Assembly (NCBI GenBank): GCA_011389865.1
Contig: JAABTL010000005.1
Location: 62,001 to 126,000 of the forward strand
Source: Trueperaceae bacterium
Lineage (GTDB): Bacteria; Deinococcota; Deinococci; Deinococcales; Trueperaceae
Length of the DNA stretch: 64,000 nt
Direction of reading: 5' to 3'
Below, piece by piece: positions 9,319-16,989 of this stretch. The position numbers and the translations under genes are program-made. A model generated the notes under the pieces. The model did no database searches and was not told the origin of the DNA. It saw nothing but the letters and a program-made list of their open reading frames with translations. Within the stretch, counting starts at the first letter, position 1. Every line of letters begins with the position of its first letter.

Positions 9319-9349
9319 CGACCGTGGGGCTCGGGGGCGCCCACGGTCG
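9319..9349 (-). terminator. Terminator-like hairpin in the ABC exporter leader
   Basis: On the minus strand CGACCGTGGG (9349-9340) pairs perfectly with CCCACGGTCG (9328-9319) around an 11-nt loop, and TTCGCTT follows. It lies between the stop of a 30-codon leader ORF and the first ABC gene, where an attenuator would be expected. The T-tract is poor, so termination strength is uncertain. Confidence 0.5.
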
Positions 9350-9378
9350 GAGGTGCGGGGGGTCGTCGCGATCGGCGA

Positions 9379-9471
9379 CTAGCCGGCAGTCCTCTCCCAG
9401 GGCGCATACGCGACCGGCCCGAAGGCGCGGGCGGCGGCGTTGCCAAGGGTGGTGAGGCGGTATGCGTCCAT
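9379..9471 (-). CDS. Putative 30-residue leader peptide of the ABC exporter operon
   Basis: A short ORF begins with ATG (9471-9469) only nine bases after the -10 box of a near-perfect promoter, and ends at TAG (9381-9379), 130 bases before the first ABC gene. The peptide starts MDAYRLTTLGN and ends APWERTAG. It has no signal peptide and no run of one amino acid. There is no Shine-Dalgarno, but the ATG lies at the expected transcript 5' end, so leaderless translation is likely. The order promoter, short ORF, hairpin, heterodimeric exporter matches the known bmrB-bmrCD attenuation arrangement of Bacillus. A role in ribosome-mediated control is inferred, and the ORF could also be fortuitous. Confidence 0.45.
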   Translation of the reverse strand: MDAYRLTTLGNAAARAFGPVAYAPWERTAG

Positions 9472-9480
9472 GCGGTCCAC

Positions 9481-9509
9481 AATGTAGGGCTCCCGGGCGC
9501 CCGTGTCAA
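9481..9509 (-). promoter_or_regulatory. Strong sigma-70-type promoter of the ABC exporter operon
   Basis: On the minus strand TTGACA (9509-9504) and TACATT (9486-9481) are separated by exactly 17 nt. This is the best consensus promoter in the window. The start site should fall near 9474-9472, next to the ATG of the leader ORF. The remaining leader to the first ABC gene is about 220 nt. Confidence 0.8.
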
Positions 9510-9558
9510 GGGGCCTTCTCGACGCCCGCACCGGTGGGCTCCGCGCGGTCCGTGGCGG

Positions 9559-9564
9559 TACCCT
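9559..9564 (+). promoter_or_regulatory. -10 box for leaderless thiP mRNA
   Basis: TACCCT lies six bases before the GTG start of thiP, so transcription should begin at or next to the start codon. No convincing -35 hexamer is visible 17-18 nt upstream. Confidence 0.45.
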
Positions 9565-9570
9565 GGAACC

Positions 9571-11148
9571 GTGCGCCCTCCCCCCTTCGCCCACGCGCTC
9601 GGGGCGCTCGCCGCCGCGGCGCTGGCGCTCGGCGTGTTGGCGCCGCTCGCGGCGCTCGTCGGCCGCACCTGGGACCCGGCCGCGGCGCGGACCCTCGCCG
9701 ACCCGCAGCTGTGGGGGCTGGTCGGCCGCACCACGCTGCAGGCGGCCGCCTCGACGGTGGCGGCACTGCTGCTGGGCGCGCCGGCTGCATGGGCCCTGAG
9801 CCGCCCCGAGCTGCCGCTCCGACGCCTGTGGCGCGCCCTGTTCGTCGTCCCCTTCGTGCTGCCCTCGCTGGTGGCGGCGACCGCGGTGCTCGCCTGGGTC
9901 GGGCCGCGCGGCCTGCTGGGCGTCGACCTGCGCGACAGCTGGTGGATCGTCATCCTGGCGCACGCCTTCTACAACGTCGGCATCGTGGCGCGCATCGTCG
10001 GCGGCCACCTGGAGGGCGCCGCGCCGCGGTTGCTCGAGGCGGCGGCCGCACTCGGCGCGTCGCCCTGGCGGCGGGCCTGGCGCGTCACGCTGCCGACGGC
10101 CGCGCCGGCGATCGTCGCGGCGGCGGCGCTGGTGTTCCTCTTCTGCTTCACGAGCTTCGGCGTCATCCTGGTGCTCGCGCCCGCGCCCGAGTTCGCCACC
10201 CTGGAGGTGGAGGTGTACCGGCGGGTCGCCCGCACCTTCGACCTCGGCGGCGCCAGCGCGCTGGCGCTGCTGCAGCTGGCGCTGGTGCTGGCCCTGGCGC
10301 AGCCGTACCTGCGGGCACAGGCGCGCATGGCGCGCGGTGTCGTCCGCGCGGCACCCTCTGCGCGAGCCAGCGTCCGCTGGCCGGCACTGGCGGCGGTCGC
10401 GCCGGCCGGCCTGCTGGTCGCCTTGCCACTCGCCGCGCTGTTCGCGCTCGCGGCGGCGCCGCCCGGGGGCGCCAGCCTGGTCGGCGCCATCCGCTCGCTC
10501 TCGACGCCGTCGCGCATCGTCGGGCTCACCGACGCCCCCACCGCCCTGGCCAACTCGCTGCGCTTCGGCGTGGTCGCCACGCTGCTCGCGCTGCTGCTCG
10601 GCGGCGCCATCGCGTTCGCGGTCGAGCGCGGCGGCTGGCGTTGGCTCGACGCCTTCGGACTGCTGCCGTGGGCCGTCAGCGCGGTGACGCTGGGGCTGGG
10701 GCTGCTGCTGGTCGCGCCGGGCCTGGCGGCCGGCGCCTGGGGGGTGCCCCTGGCACACGCCCTGCTGGCCACGCCGCTGGTGGCGCGGGTCGGCGTGTCG
10801 GCGCTGGCCGGGGTGCCGACGGGGTGGCGCGAGGCCGCGGCCACGCTCGGGGCGTCGCCGTGGCGGGTCGCCCGGCGCCTCGACCTGCCGCTCACGCGAG
10901 CGGCGTGGGCGAGCGCGGCGGCCTTCGCCTTCGCCGCGTCGTTGGGCGAGTTCGGCGCCGCGCTGCTGCTGCGGCGCCCTGAGACGACCACGCTGCCGGT
11001 GGCGATCGCCGAGCGGCTCGGGCGGCCGGGGGCGGGGAGCTACGCGGAGGCGCTGGCCTTGGCGGCGCTGCTCGCCGTGCTGGTGGGCGCGAGCGTCGCG
11101 CTGATCGACCGCGCGGGCGGCCGGCGGCGCGGCGCGGAGCCGTTCTGA
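9571..11148 (+). CDS. thiP: Thiamine ABC transporter permease (two fused half-permeases)
   Basis: A 525-residue inner-membrane protein with about twelve hydrophobic helices in two repeats. Each repeat has an EAA loop for ATPase docking: EAAAALGASPWRRAWRVTLP and EAAATLGASPWRVARRLDLP. This duplicated layout defines the ThiP/FbpB group. The context (ATPase, then thiamine pyrophosphokinase, with a riboswitch-controlled thiB in the same region) points to thiamine rather than iron. The GTG at 9571 was chosen. The frame is open upstream, but hydrophobic sequence starts here and a -10 box ends six bases before it. The ATPase gene begins about 100 bases after the stop. No TPP riboswitch precedes this gene. 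Confidence 0.88.
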   Translation: MRPPPFAHALGALAAAALALGVLAPLAALVGRTWDPAAARTLADPQLWGLVGRTTLQAAASTVAALLLGAPAAWALSRPELPLRRLWRALFVVPFVLPSLVAATAVLAWVGPRGLLGVDLRDSWWIVILAHAFYNVGIVARIVGGHLEGAAPRLLEAAAALGASPWRRAWRVTLPTAAPAIVAAAALVFLFCFTSFGVILVLAPAPEFATLEVEVYRRVARTFDLGGASALALLQLALVLALAQPYLRAQARMARGVVRAAPSARASVRWPALAAVAPAGLLVALPLAALFALAAAPPGGASLVGAIRSLSTPSRIVGLTDAPTALANSLRFGVVATLLALLLGGAIAFAVERGGWRWLDAFGLLPWAVSAVTLGLGLLLVAPGLAAGAWGVPLAHALLATPLVARVGVSALAGVPTGWREAAATLGASPWRVARRLDLPLTRAAWASAAAFAFAASLGEFGAALLLRRPETTTLPVAIAERLGRPGAGSYAEALALAALLAVLVGASVALIDRAGGRRRGAEPF

Positions 11149-11177
11149 GTAGGCCGCTGGCCCAGGCGCACGGCGTG

Positions 11178-11231
11178 CCCCCGGATCCAAGGGCGCCGGG
11201 CGGGCCCCCGGACCCAAGGGCGCCGGGTGGG
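11178..11231 (+). repeat. Two tandem 27-bp units between thiP and thiQ
   Basis: Copies at 11178-11204 and 11205-11231 differ at only two positions. Each contains CCAAGGGCGCCGGG. The array sits directly before the thiQ -10 box. Similar GGCGCCGGGCG words occur in the spacer after the GH13 gene (21247-21257). Part of a group of intergenic repeats in this window. Confidence 0.75.
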
Positions 11232-11236
11232 CGCGG

Positions 11237-11242
11237 TACGCT
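11237..11242 (+). promoter_or_regulatory. -10 box for leaderless thiQ mRNA
   Basis: TACGCT lies seven bases before the ATG of thiQ. This would allow thiQ-thiN to be transcribed separately from thiP. Confidence 0.4.
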
Positions 11243-11249
11243 CGCGCCG

Positions 11250-12278
11250 ATGCCCACGGACGGCCCCGCCCTGGAGATCGCGGGCCTCGGCGTGCGTTAC
11301 GGCGCCACGGTCGCGCTCGCCGACGTCGACCTGCGGGTCGGCGGGGGCGAGGTCGTCGCGCTGGTCGGCCCCTCGGGCTGCGGCAAGAGCTCGCTGTTGC
11401 GCGCGGTGGCCGGCCTGGTGCCGGCCGCCGGCGACGTACGCGCCGCGGGCCGCGCGCTGCACGACCTGCCGGCGCACCGGCGCGCCGTCGGCGTCGTGTT
11501 CCAGGATCACGCGCTCTTCCCCCATCTCGACGTCGCCGGCAACGTCGCCTTCGGGCTGGTCGAGGCACGCGCGGCCCCAGCTGCACGCCGCGAACGCACG
11601 CACGCCTGGTTGCAGCGCGTCGGCCTCGCCGACCGCGCCGGCGACGACGTCGACCGCCTCTCCGGTGGCGAGCGGCAGCGCATCGCGCTGGCGCGCACGC
11701 TGGCGCCGCAGCCGCCACTGGTGCTGCTCGACGAACCCTTCGCCAGCCTCGACCCCGGCCTGCGCACGCGCCTGTCGCTGGAGGTCGCGAGCTGGCTGCG
11801 CGAGCTCGGCACCGCCGCGTTGTTCGTGACCCACGACCTCGACGAGGCGCTGGCGATCGCCGACCGGATCGCCGTGCTGCGCGCCGGTCGGCTGGTGCAG
11901 GTCGCCGCGCCGCACGAGCTGATGGCCTGCCCGACCGACCCCTGGACCGCGCGCTTCGTCGGGCACGAGAACGTGTGGGAGGGCGCCGACGCCGCGCGGC
12001 TGCCGGGGGCGCCGGGGGCCGCGCTGCTGCTCGCCGAGCGGGCGCGCTGGCTGCCGGGCCCCGACGCCGAGGTAGGCGGTACCCCCGCCACCTGCGTCGC
12101 CGCCTCCCCCATCCGCGACGGCTGGCGCCTCGAGCTCGACGTGCCCGCCTGGGGCGCGCGGGTCGTCTGGAACGCCCGGCCGCGCGAGCTCCCCGGCGGT
12201 GACGCGCCTGGAGCGGGCACCGCCGGGATCCTCGCGGCCCCCGACGAGGCCTGGCTCCACTGGGAGGGACGCGGGTGA
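11250..12278 (+). CDS. thiQ: ABC transporter ATP-binding protein, thiamine type
   Basis: A 342-residue ATPase of the CUT/MOI importer class. Walker A is GPSGCGKSS, the Q-loop lies in VGVVFQDHALFPHL, the signature is LSGGERQRIALARTLA, Walker B is LVLLDEPFASLDP and the H-loop is VTHDLDEALAIADRIAVL. A C-terminal ~100-residue beta-rich extension (TOBE-like) follows, which makes it longer than enteric ThiQ (~230) and similar to FbpC. Assignment to thiamine rests on thiP before it and thiamine pyrophosphokinase after it (GTGA overlap). An iron-type role cannot be excluded from the protein alone. An in-frame ATG at 11175 would translate the tandem repeat, so the ATG at 11250 is preferred. Confidence 0.8.
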   Translation: MPTDGPALEIAGLGVRYGATVALADVDLRVGGGEVVALVGPSGCGKSSLLRAVAGLVPAAGDVRAAGRALHDLPAHRRAVGVVFQDHALFPHLDVAGNVAFGLVEARAAPAARRERTHAWLQRVGLADRAGDDVDRLSGGERQRIALARTLAPQPPLVLLDEPFASLDPGLRTRLSLEVASWLRELGTAALFVTHDLDEALAIADRIAVLRAGRLVQVAAPHELMACPTDPWTARFVGHENVWEGADAARLPGAPGAALLLAERARWLPGPDAEVGGTPATCVAASPIRDGWRLELDVPAWGARVVWNARPRELPGGDAPGAGTAGILAAPDEAWLHWEGRG

Positions 12279-12919
12279 GCGCGCCGCGACGTGCGCTGGT
12301 GCTGGTCGGCGGCGCCGTACACGCCGACGACGACCTGCGGGCCGCGCTCGCCGGCGCCGACCTGGTGATCGCCGCCGACGGCGGCCTGCGCCACGCCGCG
12401 GCGCTCGGCCTGACCCCCGACCTGCTGGTCGGCGACCTGGACTCGCTGGACCCCGAGATGCTCTCCGCGCACCCGGGTCTGGACGTCGAGCGCCACCCTG
12501 CCGACAAGGACGCCCTCGATCTCGAGCTCGCGCTCGACGCCGCCGTGGCGCGCGACGCGGGGCGGATCACGGTCGTCGGCGGGCTGAGCGGCCGCCTCGA
12601 CCAGACGCTGGCCACCGTCCTGGTGGTGCAGGCGCGCCACGCGGCCGGCAGCACGCTCGAGGTGCTCGACGGGCGGCGCACCGTGTGGCCGCTGCGTCCG
12701 GGCGAGGCGCGCGAGCTGCCGCTGCGCGAGGGTGAGCGCTTCAGCCTGCTGGCGCTCGACCGCGAGGCGCGTGTCAGCGTCGCCGGCGCGCGCTACCCGC
12801 TGGAGGACGCCGCACTGGCACGCGCGCTCGGCCTGGGCGTGTCGAACGTCGCGCTCGGGCCGGTGCGCGTGGTGGCGCACGCGGGCGCGGTGGTGGCGGT
12901 GGCGCCGGGGCCCGACTGA
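12275..12919 (+). CDS. thiN: Thiamine pyrophosphokinase
   Basis: A 214-residue cytosolic enzyme that transfers pyrophosphate from ATP to thiamine, giving TPP. Family motifs are LVGGAV near the N-terminus, ADLVIAADGGLRHAAALGLTPDLLVGDLDSL (catalytic and metal-binding Asp residues), HPADKDALDLELAL and GGLSGRLDQTLAT. The C-terminal half is the beta-barrel substrate domain. The GTG start overlaps the thiQ stop by four bases, so thiP-thiQ-thiN work as an uptake-and-activation unit for thiamine. The product, TPP, is the ligand of the riboswitch ahead of thiB, which closes the regulatory loop. Confidence 0.9.
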   Translation: MSAPRRALVLVGGAVHADDDLRAALAGADLVIAADGGLRHAAALGLTPDLLVGDLDSLDPEMLSAHPGLDVERHPADKDALDLELALDAAVARDAGRITVVGGLSGRLDQTLATVLVVQARHAAGSTLEVLDGRRTVWPLRPGEARELPLREGERFSLLALDREARVSVAGARYPLEDAALARALGLGVSNVALGPVRVVAHAGAVVAVAPGPD

Positions 12920-12996
12920 CGCGTCGCCGACCACGTTCCCGGCGAACCTGGCGGGGTCGCGCCAGCGCCGTGACCGGTGCCGTGCAGCACAAGAAC

Positions 12997-13053
12997 TTGA
13001 CGCCGCGCGAGCGGGCGGGCATACTACGAGACAACGAGGTGTAAACGTTTCCA
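12997..13053 (+). promoter_or_regulatory. Promoter and LacI-family operator of the sugar operon
   Basis: TTGACG (12997-13002) and CATACT (13020-13025) are 17 nt apart. The palindrome TGTAAACGTTTCCA (13040-13053) matches the TGNAANCGNTTNCA consensus of LacI/GalR/CcpA-type regulators at every fixed position. It lies just downstream of the expected start site, ideal for repression. The regulator gene follows at 13159, so autoregulation of the whole operon is likely. Confidence 0.8.
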
Positions 13054-13084
13054 GTCCGGCGGTCGATGGTGGCCGCACTTCCTT

Positions 13085-13134
13085 GACCGCACGCGGTCCA
13101 GCGACCGCACGCGGTCCCGCACCGCACGCGGTGC
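13085..13134 (+). repeat. Three tandem palindromes in the leader of the lacI-type gene
   Basis: GACCGCACGCGGTC occurs at 13085-13098 and 13103-13116, and GCACCGCACGCGGTGC at 13119-13134. Each is a perfect inverted repeat of CACCGC/GACCGC around an AC centre. They lie between the operator and the start codon and could form three small mRNA hairpins or bind a dimeric regulator. They differ from the CG-centred LacI operator. Confidence 0.7.
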
Positions 13135-13158
13135 CACGAGCGCCCCGGGAGGCCACGC

Positions 13159-14229
13159 GTGACGCGCCCGCGCCCGACCATCCACGACGTCGCCAGGGAG
13201 GCAGGCGCCTCCATCGCGACCGTGTCGCGTGCCCTCAACGGCGGCGTGGTCAGCGCGGCGGCGCGCGAGCGCATCGAGGCGGCCATCGGGCGCCTCGGCT
13301 ACCGGCGCAACGACGTCGCCCGCGGTCTCGTCACGGGCCGCAGCGGCCTCGTCGGCGTCGTCCTCCCCGACCTGATCGGCCCGCTGTACGCCCACATGGC
13401 GCGCGGCATCGAGGACGTCCTCGACGAGCACGGCATGCACGCCATGTTGGTGACCGACCACCTCGAGCCCGACGCCGAGCGCCGCGCGATCGAGCTGCTG
13501 CGCGCGCGGCAGGTCGACGGCCTGGTCCTCATCGGCTCGCGTTTGCAGCCAGCCGATCTCCGTGCGGCGGCCGGCAGCGTGCCGATCGCGCACGTGCAAC
13601 GCGACGGCCCCGACGACGAGGCGCCGCAGGTGCGGCTCGACGACGCCGCCGGCGTGCGCGCCGCCGTCGAGCACCTCGCCGCCGCGGGCCACCGCCGCAT
13701 CGCCCACCTCGCCGGCACCCGCCGCGACGGCATCGAGCGGCGCGAGGCCTTCGTCGCCGCGATGGCCGAGGCCGGCCTCGAGCCGGGGCCGATCGTCGAC
13801 GGCGGCTTCACCGAGGAGGGGGGCGAGGCGGCCGCCGCGGTCGTCCTCGACGATCCCGACGTCACCGCCGTGTTCTGCGCCAGCGACCGCATGGCCGTCG
13901 GGCTGCTCCACGCCGCCCAGAGGCGCGGCATCACCGTCCCAGACGACCTCAGCGTCGTCGGCTTCGACGACCTCACCTGGGCGCGCTACCTGTGCCCGCC
14001 GCTCACCACCGTCCGCCAACCGGGGCGCGAGATGGGCCGCGCCGCCGCGCGCCTGGTGCTCGACGGCCCGTTCGACGCCGCCGTGCCGGTCCTGCGGATC
14101 GCGCCGACGCTGGTCGTGCGCGCGTCGACCGCCGCGCCCCGTTCCCACGGCCCCGCCGCCCCATCACAACGGCGGCACGAGCCCGCCACCGAGGAGGTGA
14201 TCGCCCCGGAGATCCCGCCGCCGCCTTGA
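13159..14229 (+). CDS. LacI/GalR-family transcriptional regulator
   Basis: A 356-residue repressor. Residues ~7-27 form the helix-turn-helix (TIHDVAREAGASIATVSRALN), followed by the hinge (YRRNDVARGLVTGRSG) and a periplasmic-binding-protein-like effector domain ending with VPDDLSVVGFDD. A Pro-rich tail of about 30 residues is extra. GTG at 13159 is preceded by GGGAGG. It is the first gene of a six-gene operon and probably binds the palindrome at 13040-13053. The effector is unknown; it should be the imported sugar or a phosphorylated product, perhaps sucrose or glucosylglycerate given the phosphorylase gene in the operon. Confidence 0.9.
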   Translation: MTRPRPTIHDVAREAGASIATVSRALNGGVVSAAARERIEAAIGRLGYRRNDVARGLVTGRSGLVGVVLPDLIGPLYAHMARGIEDVLDEHGMHAMLVTDHLEPDAERRAIELLRARQVDGLVLIGSRLQPADLRAAAGSVPIAHVQRDGPDDEAPQVRLDDAAGVRAAVEHLAAAGHRRIAHLAGTRRDGIERREAFVAAMAEAGLEPGPIVDGGFTEEGGEAAAAVVLDDPDVTAVFCASDRMAVGLLHAAQRRGITVPDDLSVVGFDDLTWARYLCPPLTTVRQPGREMGRAAARLVLDGPFDAAVPVLRIAPTLVVRASTAAPRSHGPAAPSQRRHEPATEEVIAPEIPPPP

Positions 14230-14269
14230 CCGACGCACCCAACGAACCCGCTCTACCAAGGAGTCCCGC

Positions 14270-15601
14270 ATGCGACGTACCCTCAGCCTGATCGTGGCGC
14301 TGCTCGTGCTCACCGTGGCCAGCGCCCAATCCCTCACCTTCTGGACGACGGAGGAGCAGCCCGAACGCATGGCGGTCCAGGAGCAGATCGCCGCCGACTT
14401 CGAGGCCGCCACCGGCATCTCGGTCGACGTCGTACCCGTCACCGAGAGCCAGCTCTCCGAGCGCATGACCGCCGCCTTCGCCGCGGGCGACCTCCCCGAC
14501 GTCGTCTTCCACCCGGTGAACTACTCGCTGGGCTGGGCCGAGGCCGGCATCCTCGACACCGCCGCCGCCACCGAGGTCATCGACGACCTCGGACGCGCGA
14601 CCTTCGGCTCGGGCGCCCTCGACCTCGTGGCCTTCGGCGACGAGACCGCCGCGGTCCCGATGGATGGCTGGACGCAGCTGCTGCTCTACCGCGCCGACCT
14701 GTTCGAAGAGCAGGGCCTCGAGCCGCCGACGAGCTACGAGGCCATCCGTGCCGCCATCGACGCGCTGCACGACCCGCCCAACATGTACGGCTTCGTCGCC
14801 GCGACCGACCCGAGCCAGGACTACTTCATGCAGGTCTTCGAGCACTTCGCCCTGGCCAACGGCGTGGAGCTGGTCGACGAGGCCGGTGACATCACGCTCG
14901 ACACGCCGGCGATGCGCGAGACCTTGGACTTCTACCAGGCCCTCGCCGACGCCAGCCCGCCCGGCAACCTCTACTGGCTGCAGTCGCGCGAACTCTACCA
15001 GGACGGCAGCGCCGCGATGATCGTGTGGTCGCCCTTCATCCTGACCTCGCTGGTCGGCCTGCGCGACGCGGTGCCGGTCACGGTCGACGCCGATCAGTAC
15101 AGCGGCTGGCTGGCGGAGAACACCGGCTTCGTGACCAACATCGCCGGCCCGAGCAACCCCGATGGCGCCGGCTGGGCGCAGATCAGCTACGCGGGGATCA
15201 CGGTGGACGCCGACATCGACGCCGCCCAGGAGTTCGTGAAGTACCTCGTCTCCGACGGCTACCTCGACTGGCTGTCGATGGCCGCGCACGCCAAGTTCCC
15301 GGTCCGCCGCGGCACCATGGAGCAACCCAACCTCTACACCGAGGGTTGGTCGCAGCTCGAGATCGGCGTCGATCGCTTCCAGCCGATGACCGACTTCTTC
15401 TCTGCCGACGTCATCGACGCCATGGTCGAGGGCCTCGAGACCGGCAGCCGCTGGGGCTTCGCCAAGGGCGAGGGCGCGCTCGTCGGGCGCCTCTACGGCA
15501 CCCGCATCATGAGCGAGATCGTCCGCGACTTCCTCGACGGCGCTCGCACCGTCGACGAGACCGCCGAAACGCTGCAGCAGCGGGTCAACGCGCTGCGCTG
15601 A
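14270..15601 (+). CDS. Sugar ABC transporter substrate-binding protein
   Basis: A 443-residue family-1 extracellular solute-binding protein. The signal peptide ends TVASAQ at about residue 20, and no lipobox Cys is present. Recognisable blocks are LTFWTTEEQPERMAVQEQI, SERMTAAFAAGDLPDVVFH and VPMDGWTQLLLYRADLFEEQGLEPPTSYEAI, which are typical of oligosaccharide-binding proteins of the CUT1 class. AAGGAG lies seven bases before the ATG. It is followed by a stem-loop and then the two permeases. The operon has no ATPase, so a shared MsmK-like ATPase must be supplied from elsewhere. Confidence 0.88.
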   Translation: MRRTLSLIVALLVLTVASAQSLTFWTTEEQPERMAVQEQIAADFEAATGISVDVVPVTESQLSERMTAAFAAGDLPDVVFHPVNYSLGWAEAGILDTAAATEVIDDLGRATFGSGALDLVAFGDETAAVPMDGWTQLLLYRADLFEEQGLEPPTSYEAIRAAIDALHDPPNMYGFVAATDPSQDYFMQVFEHFALANGVELVDEAGDITLDTPAMRETLDFYQALADASPPGNLYWLQSRELYQDGSAAMIVWSPFILTSLVGLRDAVPVTVDADQYSGWLAENTGFVTNIAGPSNPDGAGWAQISYAGITVDADIDAAQEFVKYLVSDGYLDWLSMAAHAKFPVRRGTMEQPNLYTEGWSQLEIGVDRFQPMTDFFSADVIDAMVEGLETGSRWGFAKGEGALVGRLYGTRIMSEIVRDFLDGARTVDETAETLQQRVNALR

Positions 15602-15614
15602 GCCGACGTTCGGC

Positions 15615-15646
15615 TGGTGGGGTCGGTGCTTGCGCCGGCCCCACCA
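15615..15646 (+). terminator. Stem-loop between sugar-binding protein and permease genes
   Basis: TGGTGGGGTCGG (15615-15626) pairs with CCGGCCCCACCA (15635-15646), including one T-G pair, around an 8-nt loop. It probably protects the binding-protein mRNA 3' end or terminates part of transcription, so that binding protein exceeds permease. Confidence 0.6.
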
Positions 15647-15720
15647 CCCCCACCGGTTCCCGCTGGCCAGAAGACCTGCCCCGCCCAGAACGCCCTATCT
15701 TGCACCCGAGGAGGACCCGC

Positions 15721-16989
15721 ATGGCGGTGCGACGCTCGACCCTGGCCGCCCGTGAGGCGCGGCTCGCCTACTGGATGCTGGCGCCGACCTTCGCCGTCAT
15801 CCTGCTCATCGTCCTCGTCCCGGTTCTGCTCACCGTATGGCTCAGCTTCAAGCCCGTCACCCTCGCGGACCTGCGCGCGCCCGCGCCGGTCGCCAACGAA
15901 CGCGTCCTGGAGCAGCCGCAGCAGCCCGGCGAGGAGCTGGTGCTGCGGCTGACGATGCGCAACGGCAGCCAGCGCGTGGCGCTCCGGGCCGTGACGTGGG
16001 AGAAGACGCTGCCCGCCGGCCTGGCGCTGGCCACGGACGACCCGCGCTGCACGCAGGCCGGCGGCGTCGTGCGCTGCGCCTTCGGCACCTGGGAGCCCGG
16101 CTACCGCGAGACGCTCGAGCTCGCCTTCCGGGCCGACGCCGCCTACCTCGATGCGGGCGCCCCCGAGATTCGCGAGGCGCCGACCGACATGCGCGCGCGC
16201 GCCGAGAACGTGCTGACCAGCCTCGTCTTCACGCTCGACAACTACCGCCGCATCCTCACCGGCACGGAGTTCTGGCCGACGCTGCGGATCACGCTCGGCT
16301 ACACCATCTTCAGCTCGATCGGCTCGATCCTGCTCGGCCTCTTCGCGGCCATGCTGCTCAACAGTCAGTTCCGCGGGCAGGGGCTGCTGCGCGGGCTCTT
16401 CCTCTTCCCCTACGTCGCCCCGGTCATCGCGGTCGCGTTCGTGTGGGCGTTCTTCCTCGACCCCTTCAGCGGCACGGTCAACGCGGTCGGCCAGCGTTGG
16501 GACCTGCTCGCCGGGCCCGTCAACTTCCTGGGGCAGCGGGCGATCGACATCAGCGTGCTGGGCTTCACCTTCGCCTTCCCGCTGGCCCTGACCACGGTCA
16601 TCGTGTTCAGTTCCTGGAACTACTTCCCGTTCGCGTTCCTGTTCATCCTGGCGCGCTTGCAGGCCGTGCCGATGGACATGTACGAGGCCGCCGACGTGGA
16701 CGGCGCCGGGCCCTTCGCCAAGTTCTGGTACATCACGCTGCCCAACCTCGCCGGCATCCTGGCGGTCCTGTTCCTGCTGCGCTTCATGTTCCTGATCAAC
16801 AAGTTCGAGGACATCTTCCTGCTGACCGGCGGCGCCGCGGGGACCAAGAACCTGCCCGTGCTCGTCTACGACGAGGCCTTCGCCCGCGCCGACATCGGCT
16901 CCGGCTCGGCGGTGGCGATGATCCTGTTCGTGGTGCTGCTCGCGTTCATGTTCCTCTACTACCGCTTCGCGCCGGAGAGCGAGCGATGA
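15721..16989 (+). CDS. Sugar ABC transporter permease, MalF type, with extracytoplasmic insertion
   Basis: A 422-residue inner-membrane permease. Helix 1 spans residues ~16-41 (YWMLAPTFAVILLIVLVPVLL). Between it and the usual FVGLDNYRR-like segment (LDNYRRILTGTEFWPTL, ~172) lies an extra ~110-residue soluble segment (~50-160). It is rich in beta-type sequence (LVLRLTMRNGSQRVALRAV) and has two Cys (about 110 and 119) that may pair. Its TWEKTLPAGLALATDD stretch resembles DUF11-type beta sandwiches. The remainder is a normal CUT1 permease with the EAA loop YEAADVDGAGPFAKFWYITLP. E. coli MalF also has a periplasmic insertion, but at a different loop. GAGGAGG precedes the ATG. Confidence 0.88.
   Translation: MAVRRSTLAAREARLAYWMLAPTFAVILLIVLVPVLLTVWLSFKPVTLADLRAPAPVANERVLEQPQQPGEELVLRLTMRNGSQRVALRAVTWEKTLPAGLALATDDPRCTQAGGVVRCAFGTWEPGYRETLELAFRADAAYLDAGAPEIREAPTDMRARAENVLTSLVFTLDNYRRILTGTEFWPTLRITLGYTIFSSIGSILLGLFAAMLLNSQFRGQGLLRGLFLFPYVAPVIAVAFVWAFFLDPFSGTVNAVGQRWDLLAGPVNFLGQRAIDISVLGFTFAFPLALTTVIVFSSWNYFPFAFLFILARLQAVPMDMYEAADVDGAGPFAKFWYITLPNLAGILAVLFLLRFMFLINKFEDIFLLTGGAAGTKNLPVLVYDEAFARADIGSGSAVAMILFVVLLAFMFLYYRFAPESER

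Noticed and set aside
9249-9570. A second TPP riboswitch ahead of thiP
   Set aside because: Neither CTGAGA nor the ACCTGA and GGAGGGA parts occur in the region. The hairpin found belongs to the divergent ABC exporter leader.
11175-11249. Earlier ATG start for thiQ at 11175
   Set aside because: It would translate the tandem 27-bp repeats into a Pro/Gly/Arg string with no counterpart in the family. A -10 box lies just before the ATG at 11250.
9379-12681. Very long minus-strand open frame (about 1100 codons) opposite thiP, thiQ and thiN
   Set aside because: Low-complexity Arg/Ala/Pro-rich product with no domain, created by GC-rich third positions of the real genes. Only its last 30 codons, beyond the thi genes, were considered as a leader ORF.
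13085-13134. Possible iteron-type replication origin before the lacI-type gene
   Set aside because: Only three short palindromes, no dnaA or rep gene, no AT-rich unwinding region. Better explained as regulatory or hairpin elements.
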